A stretch of DNA of 25,272 nucleotides from Porticoccaceae bacterium UBA1117 (GCA_002313335.1 DCBC01000054.1:28780-54051); one strand, 5' to 3'. Positions 1-7,972 are shown, counted from the stretch's first letter. Made by a program: numbers and translations. The notes: generated by a model not told the origin, from the sequence alone.

Positions 1-132
1 CGAAGAGCGCCCTGCAATAGCCCACTTGACAGTACCACCAAAACCAATATGTTCGGCTAGATACCGCGTCATTATTTGTCCAACGAAACTGCTGGCTCCA
101 TAAATAATTAAATCAAAATCTCGATTGGCCAT
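1..132 (-). CDS. N-terminal fragment of a saccharopine dehydrogenase-like / trans-acting enoyl reductase family protein
   Basis: The minus strand reads open for 44 codons from an ATG at 132-130 to the window edge, so only the N-terminus is present. The start MANRDFDLIIYGASSFVGQ is a Rossmann beta-alpha turn (YGASSFVGQ), the NAD(P)-binding opening typical of the saccharopine dehydrogenase NADP-binding domain and of the trans-acting enoyl reductase group, whose members usually begin with a similar DFDLVVYGATGFTG pattern. A purine-rich AAGGAA lies about 10 bases upstream of the ATG and supports this start. The gene is divergent from the glutathione S-transferase, with a 53-base shared spacer. 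The substrate cannot be judged from this fragment; a general NAD(P)-dependent reductase role in lipid or amino-acid metabolism is inference. Confidence 0.72.
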   Translation of the reverse strand, partial: MANRDFDLIIYGASSFVGQIMTRYLAEHIGFGGTVKWAIAGRSS

Positions 133-185
133 TGTCTGAATATTCCTTCAGTGTGAGGTTTTATAGTGCTTATTAAATCGTTAGT

Positions 186-851
186 ATGATGGCTATGCCA
201 AATACACTCAACAATTTACCGGTGCTTTACTCGTTTCGCCGCTGCCCATTTGCAATCAGGGCACGCATGTCGCTCGCTCATTGCAGTATACAGGTCGAGC
301 TAAGGGAGGTGTTGTTGAATGAAAAGCCCAGCGCGATGTTAGCGGCCTCAGCAAAAGGTAGCGTCCCAGTTTTAGTATTGCAGGATGCGACTATTCTAGA
401 TGAGAGTTTAGATATTATGCGCTGGGCCATTAACCGAAGCTATCCCGGTGTTAATGACCCACGCAACTGGTTGATCGTTGATGAACCAGTACTTGCGGAC
501 AGATTGATTAACATTAACGATACCGCATTTAAGAAGGCACTTGATGGCTATAAGTATGGGCGATTGGGGAATGAAAAATCTCCTAAAGAGTACCGTACTG
601 ATGCTGAGTTATTTTTAGGCCAGTTAGAAGCTTTACTTGAGCAAAACTCGTTTTTATTAGGTGATAACATGAGCTTAGCTGATGTTGCTATATTTCCATT
701 TATCCGCCAATTCGCGGGTGTTGATCAGAGCTGGTTTTATAAAACAGACTATCGGAACTTACAGCAGTGGTTGACGGTTTTCTTACAATCAGAACTCTTT
801 ACTCAAACCATGTTAAAACACGACGTGTGGCAAGAAAAAACGATGTTCTGA
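186..851 (+). CDS. Glutathione S-transferase family protein
   Basis: This 221-residue protein has the two-domain GST layout. Residues 12-80 form a thioredoxin-like domain beginning LYSFRRCPFAIRARM, with the N-terminal cysteine (C20) in a CPFA context. It is followed by SVPVL, carrying the cis-proline, and DESLDIMRWA, carrying the acidic-serine pair that grips the gamma-glutamyl part of glutathione. The rest is the helical C-terminal domain. The cysteine in place of tyrosine or serine suggests the omega/beta-like or glutaredoxin-like group, which favours thiol-transfer or deglutathionylation over classical conjugation; that is inference. ATG codons at 186, 189 and 195 are all possible starts, and no convincing ribosome binding site separates them. 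It stands alone on this strand, divergent from the reductase fragment. Substrate unknown. Confidence 0.85.
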   Translation: MMAMPNTLNNLPVLYSFRRCPFAIRARMSLAHCSIQVELREVLLNEKPSAMLAASAKGSVPVLVLQDATILDESLDIMRWAINRSYPGVNDPRNWLIVDEPVLADRLININDTAFKKALDGYKYGRLGNEKSPKEYRTDAELFLGQLEALLEQNSFLLGDNMSLADVAIFPFIRQFAGVDQSWFYKTDYRNLQQWLTVFLQSELFTQTMLKHDVWQEKTMF

Positions 852-937
852 TAGCCTTGTTGTTTTTAGAGTAAAAAGAAAACTTTATTATGGCCTATAT
901 TTTCCTAAAACACGGTCACAAGTTGGTATCATGTCGC

Positions 938-1014
938 GCTAATCGATTAGCCATTCTGGCGTTCCAGATTTCGTATGTTCGGGCCGTTGCTCAGCGCTTC
1001 TAGAGCAAGGCGCT
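938..1014 (+). promoter_or_regulatory. Structured leader upstream of the ABC exporter gene
   Basis: Three consecutive inverted repeats sit in the 185-base gap before the exporter: the 14-base perfect palindrome GCTAATCGATTAGC (938-951), TCTGG-CGTT-CCAGA (955-968), and TTGCTC (987-992) facing GAGCAA (1003-1008). The last one competes with a second pairing, AGCGCTT (993-999) with AAGGCGCT (1007-1014, one bulged G). A strong AAGGA (1026-1030) then precedes the ATG at 1037. A TATTAT (886-891) could serve as a -10 element, but I see no good -35. The palindrome could be a repressor operator and the mutually exclusive hairpins an RNA control element. Both functions are inference; only the symmetry is observed. 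Confidence 0.35.
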
Positions 1015-1036
1015 AAATTTGTTGTAAGGAATATTA

Positions 1037-2866
1037 ATGTTTAGTTTTTTTGAGCGCCTCGTGGACCCCTTTCCAAAGCAAACCGCTCAAAGGCCACCTA
1101 AAGGTGTCTATCAGTTCTGCCGTTATTACACTCGGGGTATGGAGCCTTGGCTACTTATTATGGCGAGTTTGACGGCAATTACGGCGATCTCTGAGGCGCT
1201 CTTGTTCGGTATTTTGGGTCAGGTGGTTGACTGGCTAACATCCAGTGATCCTAAAACTTTTATGCAAGAGTCTGGCACTTACTTGATGGGTATGGCCATT
1301 TTTATGTTGGTCTTAATTCCAGTTGCTAATGGCTTGCGTTCGCTGATTGTTCATCAAACACTGATGGGTAACTTCCCAATGACCGTCAGATGGCAGGCAC
1401 ACCGTTACCTGCTTAATCAAAGTTATGGTTTTTTCCAGAATGAATTCAGTGGACGTATAGCTACAAAAGTAATGCAGACAGCACTTGCTGTTCGCGATAC
1501 GGTGATGAAGTTACTTGATGTATTGTTATTCGTAGTCATCTATATAGCGACTGCACTGGTTTTGGTGGCAAGCGCTGATGTGCGTCTGTGCGTTCCGCTT
1601 ATTATCTGGCTATTACTCTACATCATGGTCCAGCGCTATTTTGTGCCAAAGATGAAAAAAATAGCTATGGTGCAGGCCGATGCTCGCTCTTTGATGACTG
1701 GCCGAATAGTTGATAGTTACACCAACATCATTACCCTCAAGTTGTTTTCACATAATAATCGCGAGTCAGAGTATGTACGCGATGGGATGAGTGAGTTTTT
1801 AGATACGGTCCATCCGCAGATGCGTTTGGTAACCAAACTCAATATTGCGTTGTGGACATTAAATATGTCACTGGTTTTCTCAACCGCAGCGCTGGGCATA
1901 TATTTGTGGATCAATGGTGCAATTACCCCCGGTGCAATTGCTATTGTAATGAGCTTGGCCATTCGGTTAACTGGAATGTCACATTGGATTCTTTGGGAAA
2001 TTAGTAGTCTTTTTGAAAACATAGGGACTGTTCAGGACGGCATCAACACTCTTTCTATACCTAGTGCGGTTACTGACAAAGAAAATGCTCAAGCGCTTAC
2101 AGTGACCAAGGGTGAAATTCACTTTGATCGCGTATCATTTAAGTACAATCCTGATGAGCCAGTGTTTGAAGATTTAGACCTCATGATTCCCGCAGGTGAA
2201 AAAATCGGTATTGTCGGACGTAGTGGTGCTGGAAAATCGAGTTTAGTGAGTCTTTTACTAAGATTTTATGATATTCAGAATGGTCGCATCGCTATTGACC
2301 AGCAAAATATTAGTAACGTTCGTCAGGAAAGCCTTCGCGCTAATATTGCGGTAGTAACGCAAGACACCTCTTTATTGCACCGCTCTGTGCGCGAGAACAT
2401 CATGTTTGGACGTCCAGAGGCAAGTGAAGAAGAAATGATCAATGCAGCGACTAGCGCTGAGGCCCATGAGTTTATTCTGTCACTGAGAGATAACGTAGGT
2501 CGAAGAGGTTATGACGCCCATGTCGGTGAGCGTGGCGTGACCCTTTCCGGGGGTCAGAGACAGCGTATTGCTATTGCTAGGGTATTGCTCAAAGATGCGC
2601 CAATCTTAGTGTTAGATGAAGCGACGTCAGCACTAGATTCTGAAGTAGAGGCATCTATTCAGCTGAGTTTATATAAGCTCATGGAGGGCAAAACAGTCAT
2701 TGCTATTGCTCATAGACTGTCCACGATTGCGGCGATGGACCGACTGATTGTATTCGATAAGGGAAAAATTATTGAGCAGGGGACACACCGCCAACTGCTA
2801 GAGAAAAATGGTGTATACACTAAATTATGGGGTCATCAGTCCGGTGGCTTCCTTGGATTTGAATAA
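1037..2866 (+). CDS. ABC exporter half-transporter (fused permease and ATPase, MsbA-like architecture)
   Basis: A 609-residue inner-membrane protein that should dimerise and pump a substrate out of the cytoplasm using ATP. Residues about 36-320 form the type I exporter membrane domain with six hydrophobic helices (for example around 37-60, 82-100, 158-180, 184-200 and two between 268 and 320). Residues 355-600 are the nucleotide-binding domain: Walker A GRSGAGKSS (394-402, K400), signature LSGGQ (503-507), Walker B ILVLDE (523-528, D527 and E528), D-loop SALD and switch histidine H559. All catalytic residues are present, so it should be active. Length and layout fit lipid or multidrug exporters, but nothing fixes the substrate. 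An AAGGA six bases before the ATG supports the start. The yheS gene follows after 20 bases and is probably co-transcribed. Confidence 0.92.
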   Translation: MFSFFERLVDPFPKQTAQRPPKGVYQFCRYYTRGMEPWLLIMASLTAITAISEALLFGILGQVVDWLTSSDPKTFMQESGTYLMGMAIFMLVLIPVANGLRSLIVHQTLMGNFPMTVRWQAHRYLLNQSYGFFQNEFSGRIATKVMQTALAVRDTVMKLLDVLLFVVIYIATALVLVASADVRLCVPLIIWLLLYIMVQRYFVPKMKKIAMVQADARSLMTGRIVDSYTNIITLKLFSHNNRESEYVRDGMSEFLDTVHPQMRLVTKLNIALWTLNMSLVFSTAALGIYLWINGAITPGAIAIVMSLAIRLTGMSHWILWEISSLFENIGTVQDGINTLSIPSAVTDKENAQALTVTKGEIHFDRVSFKYNPDEPVFEDLDLMIPAGEKIGIVGRSGAGKSSLVSLLLRFYDIQNGRIAIDQQNISNVRQESLRANIAVVTQDTSLLHRSVRENIMFGRPEASEEEMINAATSAEAHEFILSLRDNVGRRGYDAHVGERGVTLSGGQRQRIAIARVLLKDAPILVLDEATSALDSEVEASIQLSLYKLMEGKTVIAIAHRLSTIAAMDRLIVFDKGKIIEQGTHRQLLEKNGVYTKLWGHQSGGFLGFE

Positions 2867-2886
2867 GTCGTGGTATTTATAAAATA

Positions 2887-4785
2887 ATGATTTCACTCAC
2901 TAATATAGAACTCCGCCGTGGCGTAAAGCTTTTACTTAATGATGCCGAATTATCCATACATCCTGGGCAGCATATCGGAATTATTGGCGCTAATGGCAGC
3001 GGAAAATCCAGTTTATTTAAACTACTCTTGGGGCAAGTCACTGCCGATGCTGGTGAGCTTTCCATACCTTCGGATTGGCGCATCGCCCACATGGCTCAAG
3101 AACTCGCTACCTCTGAGAGAAGTGCCTTAGACTTCGTCATTGATGGCGATCCTGTACTAAGAGAAATCGAAGCGACGATTGAGGCAGCTTTAGCTGCAAA
3201 TGATAATAATCGGTTAGCCAATGCCTACGAAAAAATGGACACTATTAATGGCTTTGACGCCCATTATAGAGCTGAACAACTACTACATGGTTTAGGCTTT
3301 TATCAGTCAGAGATTAGCCGGCCAGTGAATAGTTTCTCTGGTGGTTGGCGTATCCGGCTCAATCTAGCCCAGGCGCTAATGAGCCCGTCAGATCTTATGT
3401 TGCTTGATGAACCGACGAATCACCTGGATTTGGACGCGACACTTTGGTTAGAGGGATGGCTCAAAAGTTATATTGGTACGCTGCTGATTATTTCTCATGA
3501 CCGCGATTTTTTAGATAATGTAGTAAGTCGTATTGTGCATTTAGAACACCAGAAAACTAATGCTTATAAAGGCACGTACTCGGCATTTGAAAGGCTACGT
3601 GGGGAGCGATTGGCTTTGCAACAAGCAAGTTTTGAAAAGCAGCAAAAGCGTAGAAAAGATGTCGAAGACTTCGTTGCTCGCTTTCGTTATAAAGCGTCCA
3701 AGGCCAAACAAGCTCAGAGCAGATTAAAAGAATTGCAGCGTATGGAGAGCATAGCGCCGGCGCACGTTGACTCACCTTTTTACTTTAATTTCCCGGCGCC
3801 AAAAAAGGCCTATGGTGCACTGGCTAATATCAGTCAGGCGACCTTGGGGTACAGCGACAAGCCAGTATTAAAAAACGTTAACTTTGACCTTCATCCGGGT
3901 ACACGAATTGGATTACTTGGCCCTAATGGCGCTGGAAAGTCGACTCTGATTAATAGCCTGACTGGGGACCTAGATTTACTGGAAGGGGTAAGAGTTTATG
4001 GCGAAAACCTCAAAGTTGGTTATTTTGCTCAGCATCAATTAGAGGTTTTAGATCTTCAGGCTAGTCCACTACTTCATATTCAGCGCATAAGCCCTTCCGC
4101 TACCGATCAAGAAATAAGGAATTTTCTGGGTGGTTTTGACTTCCATAGTGATAAAGCTTTAGATCCCATTAAAGATTTTTCTGGTGGTGAGAAGGCACGT
4201 GTAGCTCTGGCCTTGATTGTCTGGCAAAAGCCCAACCTACTATTACTTGATGAGCCAACCAACCATTTAGATTTAGAGATGCGTCACGCGCTAACGATGG
4301 CGTTACAAGGTTATGAGGGTGCGCTGGTGGTGATATCTCACGATAGACATTTGCTGCGTAATACCGTCGATGAGTTCTATCTCGTCGCTAATGGCGCGGT
4401 AACCGAGTTTGAAGGCGACTTAAAGGACTACCAAAAATGGTTAAAAGACTTTGTCCGACGTGCTGAAGTAGAGGTCATTGAAGAGCCTGATATTGTTGAT
4501 GATAAAAAATCCAATCGTAAACAAACCGCTAAAAATCGTGAAAAACTAGCGCCCATGACCAAAAGTATTCGTGAGTTAGAGACACTGATGAGTCAACTGG
4601 AGAACGAGTTAAAAGAGATTCAACAGAGATTGGCTGATGAAAATATCTATAAAAGTGAGCAAAAGAAGCAGTTAAGTGGCGCTCTCGTCGAGCAATCTAA
4701 CGTTGAGAAAAGACTTAAAAAGTGTGAAGAACAGTGGTTAGACAGCCAAGATCAGCTAGAAGAGCTAGAGAGGCTAAAAACCTAA
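2887..4785 (+). CDS. yheS: ABC-F family ATPase YheS
   Basis: A 632-residue cytosolic ABC-F protein with two ATPase domains and no membrane segment. It closely follows the E. coli YheS pattern (about 637 residues): opening RRGVKLLL, the motif FSGGWR in domain 1, the linker phrase FRYKASKAKQAQSR, YFAQHQLE, and IVWQKPNLLLLDEPTNHLDL in domain 2. Walker A motifs are GANGSGKSS (34-42) and GPNGAGKST (345-353); signatures are FSGG (150-153) and FSGGEKAR (431-438); both Walker B motifs end LLDEPTNHLDL with intact glutamates. The charged linker between the ATPase domains (roughly 230-310) is the P-site tRNA interaction motif region of ABC-F proteins, and residues about 540-632 form a charged coiled coil. 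ABC-F proteins act on the ribosome E site and relieve stalling; the exact role of YheS is less settled. No good ribosome binding site is visible, so coupling to the preceding exporter is possible. Confidence 0.95.
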   Translation: MISLTNIELRRGVKLLLNDAELSIHPGQHIGIIGANGSGKSSLFKLLLGQVTADAGELSIPSDWRIAHMAQELATSERSALDFVIDGDPVLREIEATIEAALAANDNNRLANAYEKMDTINGFDAHYRAEQLLHGLGFYQSEISRPVNSFSGGWRIRLNLAQALMSPSDLMLLDEPTNHLDLDATLWLEGWLKSYIGTLLIISHDRDFLDNVVSRIVHLEHQKTNAYKGTYSAFERLRGERLALQQASFEKQQKRRKDVEDFVARFRYKASKAKQAQSRLKELQRMESIAPAHVDSPFYFNFPAPKKAYGALANISQATLGYSDKPVLKNVNFDLHPGTRIGLLGPNGAGKSTLINSLTGDLDLLEGVRVYGENLKVGYFAQHQLEVLDLQASPLLHIQRISPSATDQEIRNFLGGFDFHSDKALDPIKDFSGGEKARVALALIVWQKPNLLLLDEPTNHLDLEMRHALTMALQGYEGALVVISHDRHLLRNTVDEFYLVANGAVTEFEGDLKDYQKWLKDFVRRAEVEVIEEPDIVDDKKSNRKQTAKNREKLAPMTKSIRELETLMSQLENELKEIQQRLADENIYKSEQKKQLSGALVEQSNVEKRLKKCEEQWLDSQDQLEELERLKT

Positions 4786-4820
4786 TGGTTAAAAAATCTA
4801 GAACAGCATAGAGAACTGTG

Positions 4821-4850
4821 TTGATATAGTCCAACGCCCAATAAAACAAT
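4821..4850 (+). promoter_or_regulatory. Possible sigma-70 promoter for the bactofilin gene
   Basis: TTGATA (4821-4826, five of six to the -35 consensus) is followed after 18 bases by AACAAT (4845-4850, four of six to the -10 consensus). Transcription would start near 4857, giving a leader of about 26 bases before the ATG at 4883. It would place the alternative GTG at 4859 at the very 5' end of the RNA, favouring the ATG. The -10 box is weak, so this is tentative. Confidence 0.25.
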
Positions 4851-4882
4851 AAAAATGTGTGGCGGACTACTGGAAAATAATT

Positions 4883-5392
4883 ATGTTTAGTAAATATAGA
4901 AAATTTATTAATGGTTCAGATGATACGTCTCTAGATACTGATAACAAAGCGAACAACTTCGGGCCTGCTGGGCAGAACGCTCTTGTTGGCGTTGGAGTAA
5001 CGATAGAGGGTCAGGTACTCAGTCATGAAGATATCGTTATCGCCGGCAAAGTTCAGGGTGCTTTAATTGCTAAAAACCATCATGCACATATTGCTAAATC
5101 AGGCGTTATTACGGCCGATATCACCGCCAAGATAATCTCTATAGAAGGCTCAGTAACCGGGAATATTACGGGTTTAGAAAGCGTAATTCTCGCTGCAACC
5201 AGCATCGTGCATGGAAATATAGAATGTCCACGGGTTAGCCTGGAGGATGGGGCTAAGTTTAAAGGTAGTATCGAAATGAACCCTGGCGAGCCAACTCAAT
5301 CAGTGTTGCCGATATTTTCGGCATCAAATGGCAAGGTGCGTAAATCTATAATAGAGTCAGGTCAGATTGGTGCCAAGGCCTCATCGCTATAG
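4883..5392 (+). CDS. Bactofilin (polymer-forming cytoskeletal protein)
   Basis: A 169-residue protein with the bactofilin core at about residues 33-135: regularly spaced hydrophobic/glycine repeats such as VTIEGQV, IVIAGKVQG, GVITADITAK, ISIEGSVTGNITG and HGNIECPRVSLEDGAKFKGSIEM, which fold as a right-handed beta helix. Short charged tails flank it and there is no membrane segment. Bactofilins polymerise without nucleotides on the inner face of the membrane and scaffold peptidoglycan or morphogenesis enzymes. I start it at the ATG at 4883 because GGA lies 8 bases upstream and MFSK resembles family N-termini; a GTG at 4859 would add eight residues. The stop is followed four bases later by the ATG of the next gene, so the two are almost certainly translated from one message. 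The partner recruited by this bactofilin is unknown. Confidence 0.9.
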   Translation: MFSKYRKFINGSDDTSLDTDNKANNFGPAGQNALVGVGVTIEGQVLSHEDIVIAGKVQGALIAKNHHAHIAKSGVITADITAKIISIEGSVTGNITGLESVILAATSIVHGNIECPRVSLEDGAKFKGSIEMNPGEPTQSVLPIFSASNGKVRKSIIESGQIGAKASSL

Positions 5393-5396
5393 AGTG

Positions 5397-6050
5397 ATGT
5401 CTCAGCCACCCATTAAGCCTAGAGCGACGTTAACGCAGCCAGCAACGAAACTGTTGCCAAGTTCCTTATGGTCAGAGTTATTAGGGCGTGTAGATACTGA
5501 CAAGCGACTTGTAATACTAGATATGGGCCACGCGATGGCATCAACGGTTTGCTTTTTTAGTGAATATAGATGCCAGCTCAATTTTATTGATCTATGCGCT
5601 GAGCCATTTATCGTAACATCTGATCATGAACTCAGTCATAGCCAGAGGGTTATTTTGATGCGCGAGGTGCTAAAGTTAGCCCCTTCAGTAAAAATAGATA
5701 TTTGTTTATTTTGGGACGTTTTTAATTACCTCGACGATGCTTATATTGAAGCGCTAATCGAAGCCCTAGAACCGCATATAAGCCCCGCAACAGCGGCTTT
5801 AGTAATTAACCCGCGTGATTCACGATGCTACTTACCCTTCTGTCGCTATGGTATTGCTGACCAAGACCATTTTGTGCAGATCGACAATATAGGCGCGCAA
5901 CCCACTGTTTTTGCTCGCTCACAGCGAGAGTTGAATAATCTCATTGATTATTTTGCGATTGATCGGGGCCGTCTGATATCTGAAGGTAGGGCAGAGTATT
6001 TATTATTTGAAAATCGAGATATCGACAAAACTGATCGCAGTATGATCTAA
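5397..6050 (+). CDS. SAM-dependent methyltransferase-like protein, degenerate, function unknown
   Basis: A 217-residue soluble protein. VILDMGHAMAST (residues 39-50) lies where a class I methyltransferase has motif I, but the GxGxG loop is reduced to one glycine. It is followed by LNFIDLCAEPF (61-71), matching the acidic end of strand beta-2, and by ICLFWDVFNYLDD (motif IV-like, D then hydrophobics). The overall order resembles a Rossmann-fold methyltransferase; the poor motif I makes SAM binding uncertain, so it may be a pseudo-enzyme. It begins at ATG 5397, four bases after the bactofilin stop (an in-frame GTG sits at 5394), with no clear ribosome binding site, which suggests translational coupling. 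The association with bactofilin is the main clue to its role: perhaps an accessory factor of the polymer. That is inference. I do not recognise a named family. Confidence 0.6.
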   Translation: MSQPPIKPRATLTQPATKLLPSSLWSELLGRVDTDKRLVILDMGHAMASTVCFFSEYRCQLNFIDLCAEPFIVTSDHELSHSQRVILMREVLKLAPSVKIDICLFWDVFNYLDDAYIEALIEALEPHISPATAALVINPRDSRCYLPFCRYGIADQDHFVQIDNIGAQPTVFARSQRELNNLIDYFAIDRGRLISEGRAEYLLFENRDIDKTDRSMI

Positions 6051-6138
6051 CTAGAAACACCCTCTTTCTCTGCTAAATTCAGCTATTCAGTAACCCTTAA
6101 TGCGTCTAAACTGCGTCGTAAATTAATGGAAATTTACT

Positions 6139-6855
6139 ATGAAGAAAGCAATTATTATAGGTGCAAGCTCGGGCATTGGTTATGAATTAGCTGTTCAATT
6201 GGCAGACCTAGGTTATCAACTTGGGCTCATGGCGCGAAGAGAAGAGCGTTTGACTGAGCTCAGCGATCGATTGCCAGGCCAGCACTTTGTTCAGGTAACC
6301 GATCTAATTAATGCCGATGCAGCTCGAACTCAACTAGCGGCTCTAATAGAACAGATGGGGGATGTAGAACTCATAGTAGTGAACTCTGGTGTTGGAACAG
6401 GTGAAAAGTCTCTGGATTGGACTATAGAATCAGAAATGATCGATGTTAATGTTCGTGGATTTACCGCCATGTCGATGGATGCAATGAATTATTTTATACA
6501 GCGTGGAGGTGGCCATTTGGTAGGAGTGTCATCGATTGCGGCACATTTTTCTGCCGGTCTGTCATTGACCTATAATGCGACCAAAGCCTTTGTTTCTAGT
6601 TATTTAAACGGTATGCGTTCACGTGCTTACCGCTCGAGATTACCGATTACCATTACAACAATAGAGCCAGGTTTCATTGATACGCCCATGTTAGAGAGCA
6701 AGCCGCTGGGTACAGTGCCAGTAGCAAAAGCGGTGGCTCAAATTGTTAAGGCTATTCAAGATAAGAAGGATCATGCTTACATAACGCGCCGTTGGGCTAT
6801 TATTGCTGGCCTGTTCTATATTTTACCCAAATGGATGATTCGAAAGTTTGTTTAA
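6139..6855 (+). CDS. Short-chain dehydrogenase/reductase (SDR) family oxidoreductase
   Basis: A 238-residue classical SDR. The NAD(P)-binding loop is GASSGIG (8-14), and MARREERL (31-38) after strand beta-2 has basic residues that favour NADPH. NSGVG (82-86) takes the NAGG position, N104 is the structural asparagine, and the catalytic set is S132 (VSS), Y145 and K149 (YNATK). PGFIDTPM (177-184) is the usual post-catalytic loop. Residues 219-234 (WAIIAGLFYILPKWMI) form a hydrophobic C-terminal stretch that could associate with the membrane, as in some SDRs acting on lipids. GGAAA lies about 8 bases upstream of the ATG. It probably ends its own short unit; azlC follows after a 39-base gap. Substrate unknown. 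Confidence 0.9.
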   Translation: MKKAIIIGASSGIGYELAVQLADLGYQLGLMARREERLTELSDRLPGQHFVQVTDLINADAARTQLAALIEQMGDVELIVVNSGVGTGEKSLDWTIESEMIDVNVRGFTAMSMDAMNYFIQRGGGHLVGVSSIAAHFSAGLSLTYNATKAFVSSYLNGMRSRAYRSRLPITITTIEPGFIDTPMLESKPLGTVPVAKAVAQIVKAIQDKKDHAYITRRWAIIAGLFYILPKWMIRKFV

Positions 6856-6863
6856 AAAAATTA

Positions 6864-6880
6864 AATATAGTCTCTATATT
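6864..6880. repeat. Perfect 7-base inverted repeat before azlC
   Basis: AATATAG (6864-6870) and CTATATT (6874-6880) are perfect reverse complements around TCT, ending 14 bases before the TTG start of azlC. The symmetry could be a regulator-binding site or a weak RNA hairpin near the ribosome-binding region. AT-rich DNA gives such repeats by chance fairly often, so function is unproven. Confidence 0.3.
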
Positions 6881-6894
6881 ATGATCGATGCCTC

Positions 6895-7602
6895 TTGATA
6901 TTTAGTCGGCGTAAAGCGCTATTGGCTGCGGCTAATAAAGGTGCGCTGGACATGTTGCCGCTCAGCTTGGCTGTTGTGCCATGGGGTATTCTGTTCGGAT
7001 CTCTAGCGATACAACGGGGCTTTAGTGGGCTAGAGGCGCAGCTTTTTAGTGCAGTTATTTTTGGGGGTGCGGTGCAAATCGTTACTGTCGAATTAATGGC
7101 GGAAGGTGCTCCTCTACTGACGGTTCTGTTTAGTGCTTTAGTGATTAGTTCACGGCATTTTTTATACGGATTGAGCCTTCGTGAGAAGCTTCGAACCAAA
7201 CCATTACGGTGGCGTATTGGCTTGGGTTTTTTACTGACCGATGAGCTGTTTTCGTTATCTGGTGACCGCCGTGCATATAGGAATAACTATAGACTCTACT
7301 ACGCATTAGGTGCTGGCGGCAGTTTCTATCTTGCTTGGAATGCATGGACAGCATTGGGGATTATTGCCGGAGCATGGCTGCCCGACTTGACGGACTTGGG
7401 GCTAGACTTTGCTATTGCTGCGACCTTTATTGCTTTAGTCATTCCAGACATTAAAAGTTTACCTATCTTAGTTTGTGTCTCCGTGTCGGCTATTTTGTCC
7501 ATCATTTTTTCAATTTACGCTATGGAATTAGGTTTGGTCGTCGCAGCCTTAGTTGGTATGTCAGTGGGGTTTGCGTTACAAAAATTGAGGCAAGTACGAT
7601 GA
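6895..7602 (+). CDS. azlC: AzlC family branched-chain amino-acid exporter, large subunit (YgaZ-like)
   Basis: A 235-residue integral membrane protein. Residues 18-70 carry the family hallmark (DMLPLSLAVVPWGILFG, then FSGLEAQLFSAVIFGGAVQ), followed by a second conserved stretch ending HFLYGLSLR and hydrophobic segments to the C-terminus. In E. coli (YgaZ) and Bacillus (AzlC) such proteins work with a small AzlD/YgaH partner to export branched-chain amino acids such as valine. The 3' end overlaps azlD in an ATGA, which ties the two subunits together. The only start in frame near the family N-terminus is TTG at 6895; an in-frame stop at 6868 excludes a longer version. No clear ribosome binding site precedes the TTG, so translation may be weak or coupled to a short upstream frame. 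Confidence 0.88.
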   Translation: MIFSRRKALLAAANKGALDMLPLSLAVVPWGILFGSLAIQRGFSGLEAQLFSAVIFGGAVQIVTVELMAEGAPLLTVLFSALVISSRHFLYGLSLREKLRTKPLRWRIGLGFLLTDELFSLSGDRRAYRNNYRLYYALGAGGSFYLAWNAWTALGIIAGAWLPDLTDLGLDFAIAATFIALVIPDIKSLPILVCVSVSAILSIIFSIYAMELGLVVAALVGMSVGFALQKLRQVR

Positions 7603-7910
7603 CTTTAATCACTATTGGGTTGCTTGCGTTAATCACTTTTACTACGCGTTATTTGTTTTTAGAGGGCAAACTGCCGTTGCGTCTTGGGCCAAACGTTAAG
7701 CAGTTTTTGAGCTTCAGCGCACCTGCTGTATTAACCGCTATTTTCGTGCCGATTCTCTTTGTACATGAGCAACAATTAGATATCAGCTCTACCAATGCCT
7801 ATATCTGGGGAGGTTTAGCCGCCGTTATGGCTGCCTATAAAACCCATAGTGTCTACTGGACTATAGGTTTTGGCACAGCTGCTTTCTTGCTTAGTGGAAA
7901 CCTGCCTTAG
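7599..7910 (+). CDS. azlD: AzlD family branched-chain amino-acid exporter, small subunit (YgaH-like)
   Basis: A 103-residue protein with about three or four hydrophobic segments. The pattern is typical of AzlD: LITFTTRYLF near the N-terminus, then PLRLGPNVKQFLSFSAPAVL, and a last segment containing AAVMAAYKTHSVYWTI. It is the small partner of AzlC and required for export in the characterised pairs. The ATG at 7599 overlaps the azlC stop (ATGA), which I prefer over a longer upstream reading in the same frame, because that extension would lie entirely inside azlC and lacks family similarity. The unit ends about 100 bases before the acyl-CoA dehydrogenase. Confidence 0.88.
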   Translation: MTLITIGLLALITFTTRYLFLEGKLPLRLGPNVKQFLSFSAPAVLTAIFVPILFVHEQQLDISSTNAYIWGGLAAVMAAYKTHSVYWTIGFGTAAFLLSGNLP

Positions 7911-7957
7911 TTATCTCATTAGTTAAACTCCAGAACGCAGTGGTCACCAACTTTACT

Positions 7958-7972
7958 GCCTTGCTTCAAGGC
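7958..7972 (+). other. Stem-loop between azlD and the acyl-CoA dehydrogenase gene
   Basis: GCCTTG (7958-7963) and CAAGGC (7967-7972) form a perfect six-base stem with a CTT loop. It is not followed by a run of T (TCTTGATAG comes next), so it is at best a weak terminator or an RNA-stability hairpin for azlCD. Confidence 0.3.

Noticed and set aside
4859..4882. GTG start for bactofilin giving eight more residues
   Set aside because: The ATG at 4883 has better ribosome binding site spacing and the GTG would lie at the predicted transcript start.
6879..7199. 106-residue minus-strand reading frame opposite azlC
   Set aside because: It mirrors a well-conserved membrane protein, has no domain pattern of its own and no ribosome binding site.
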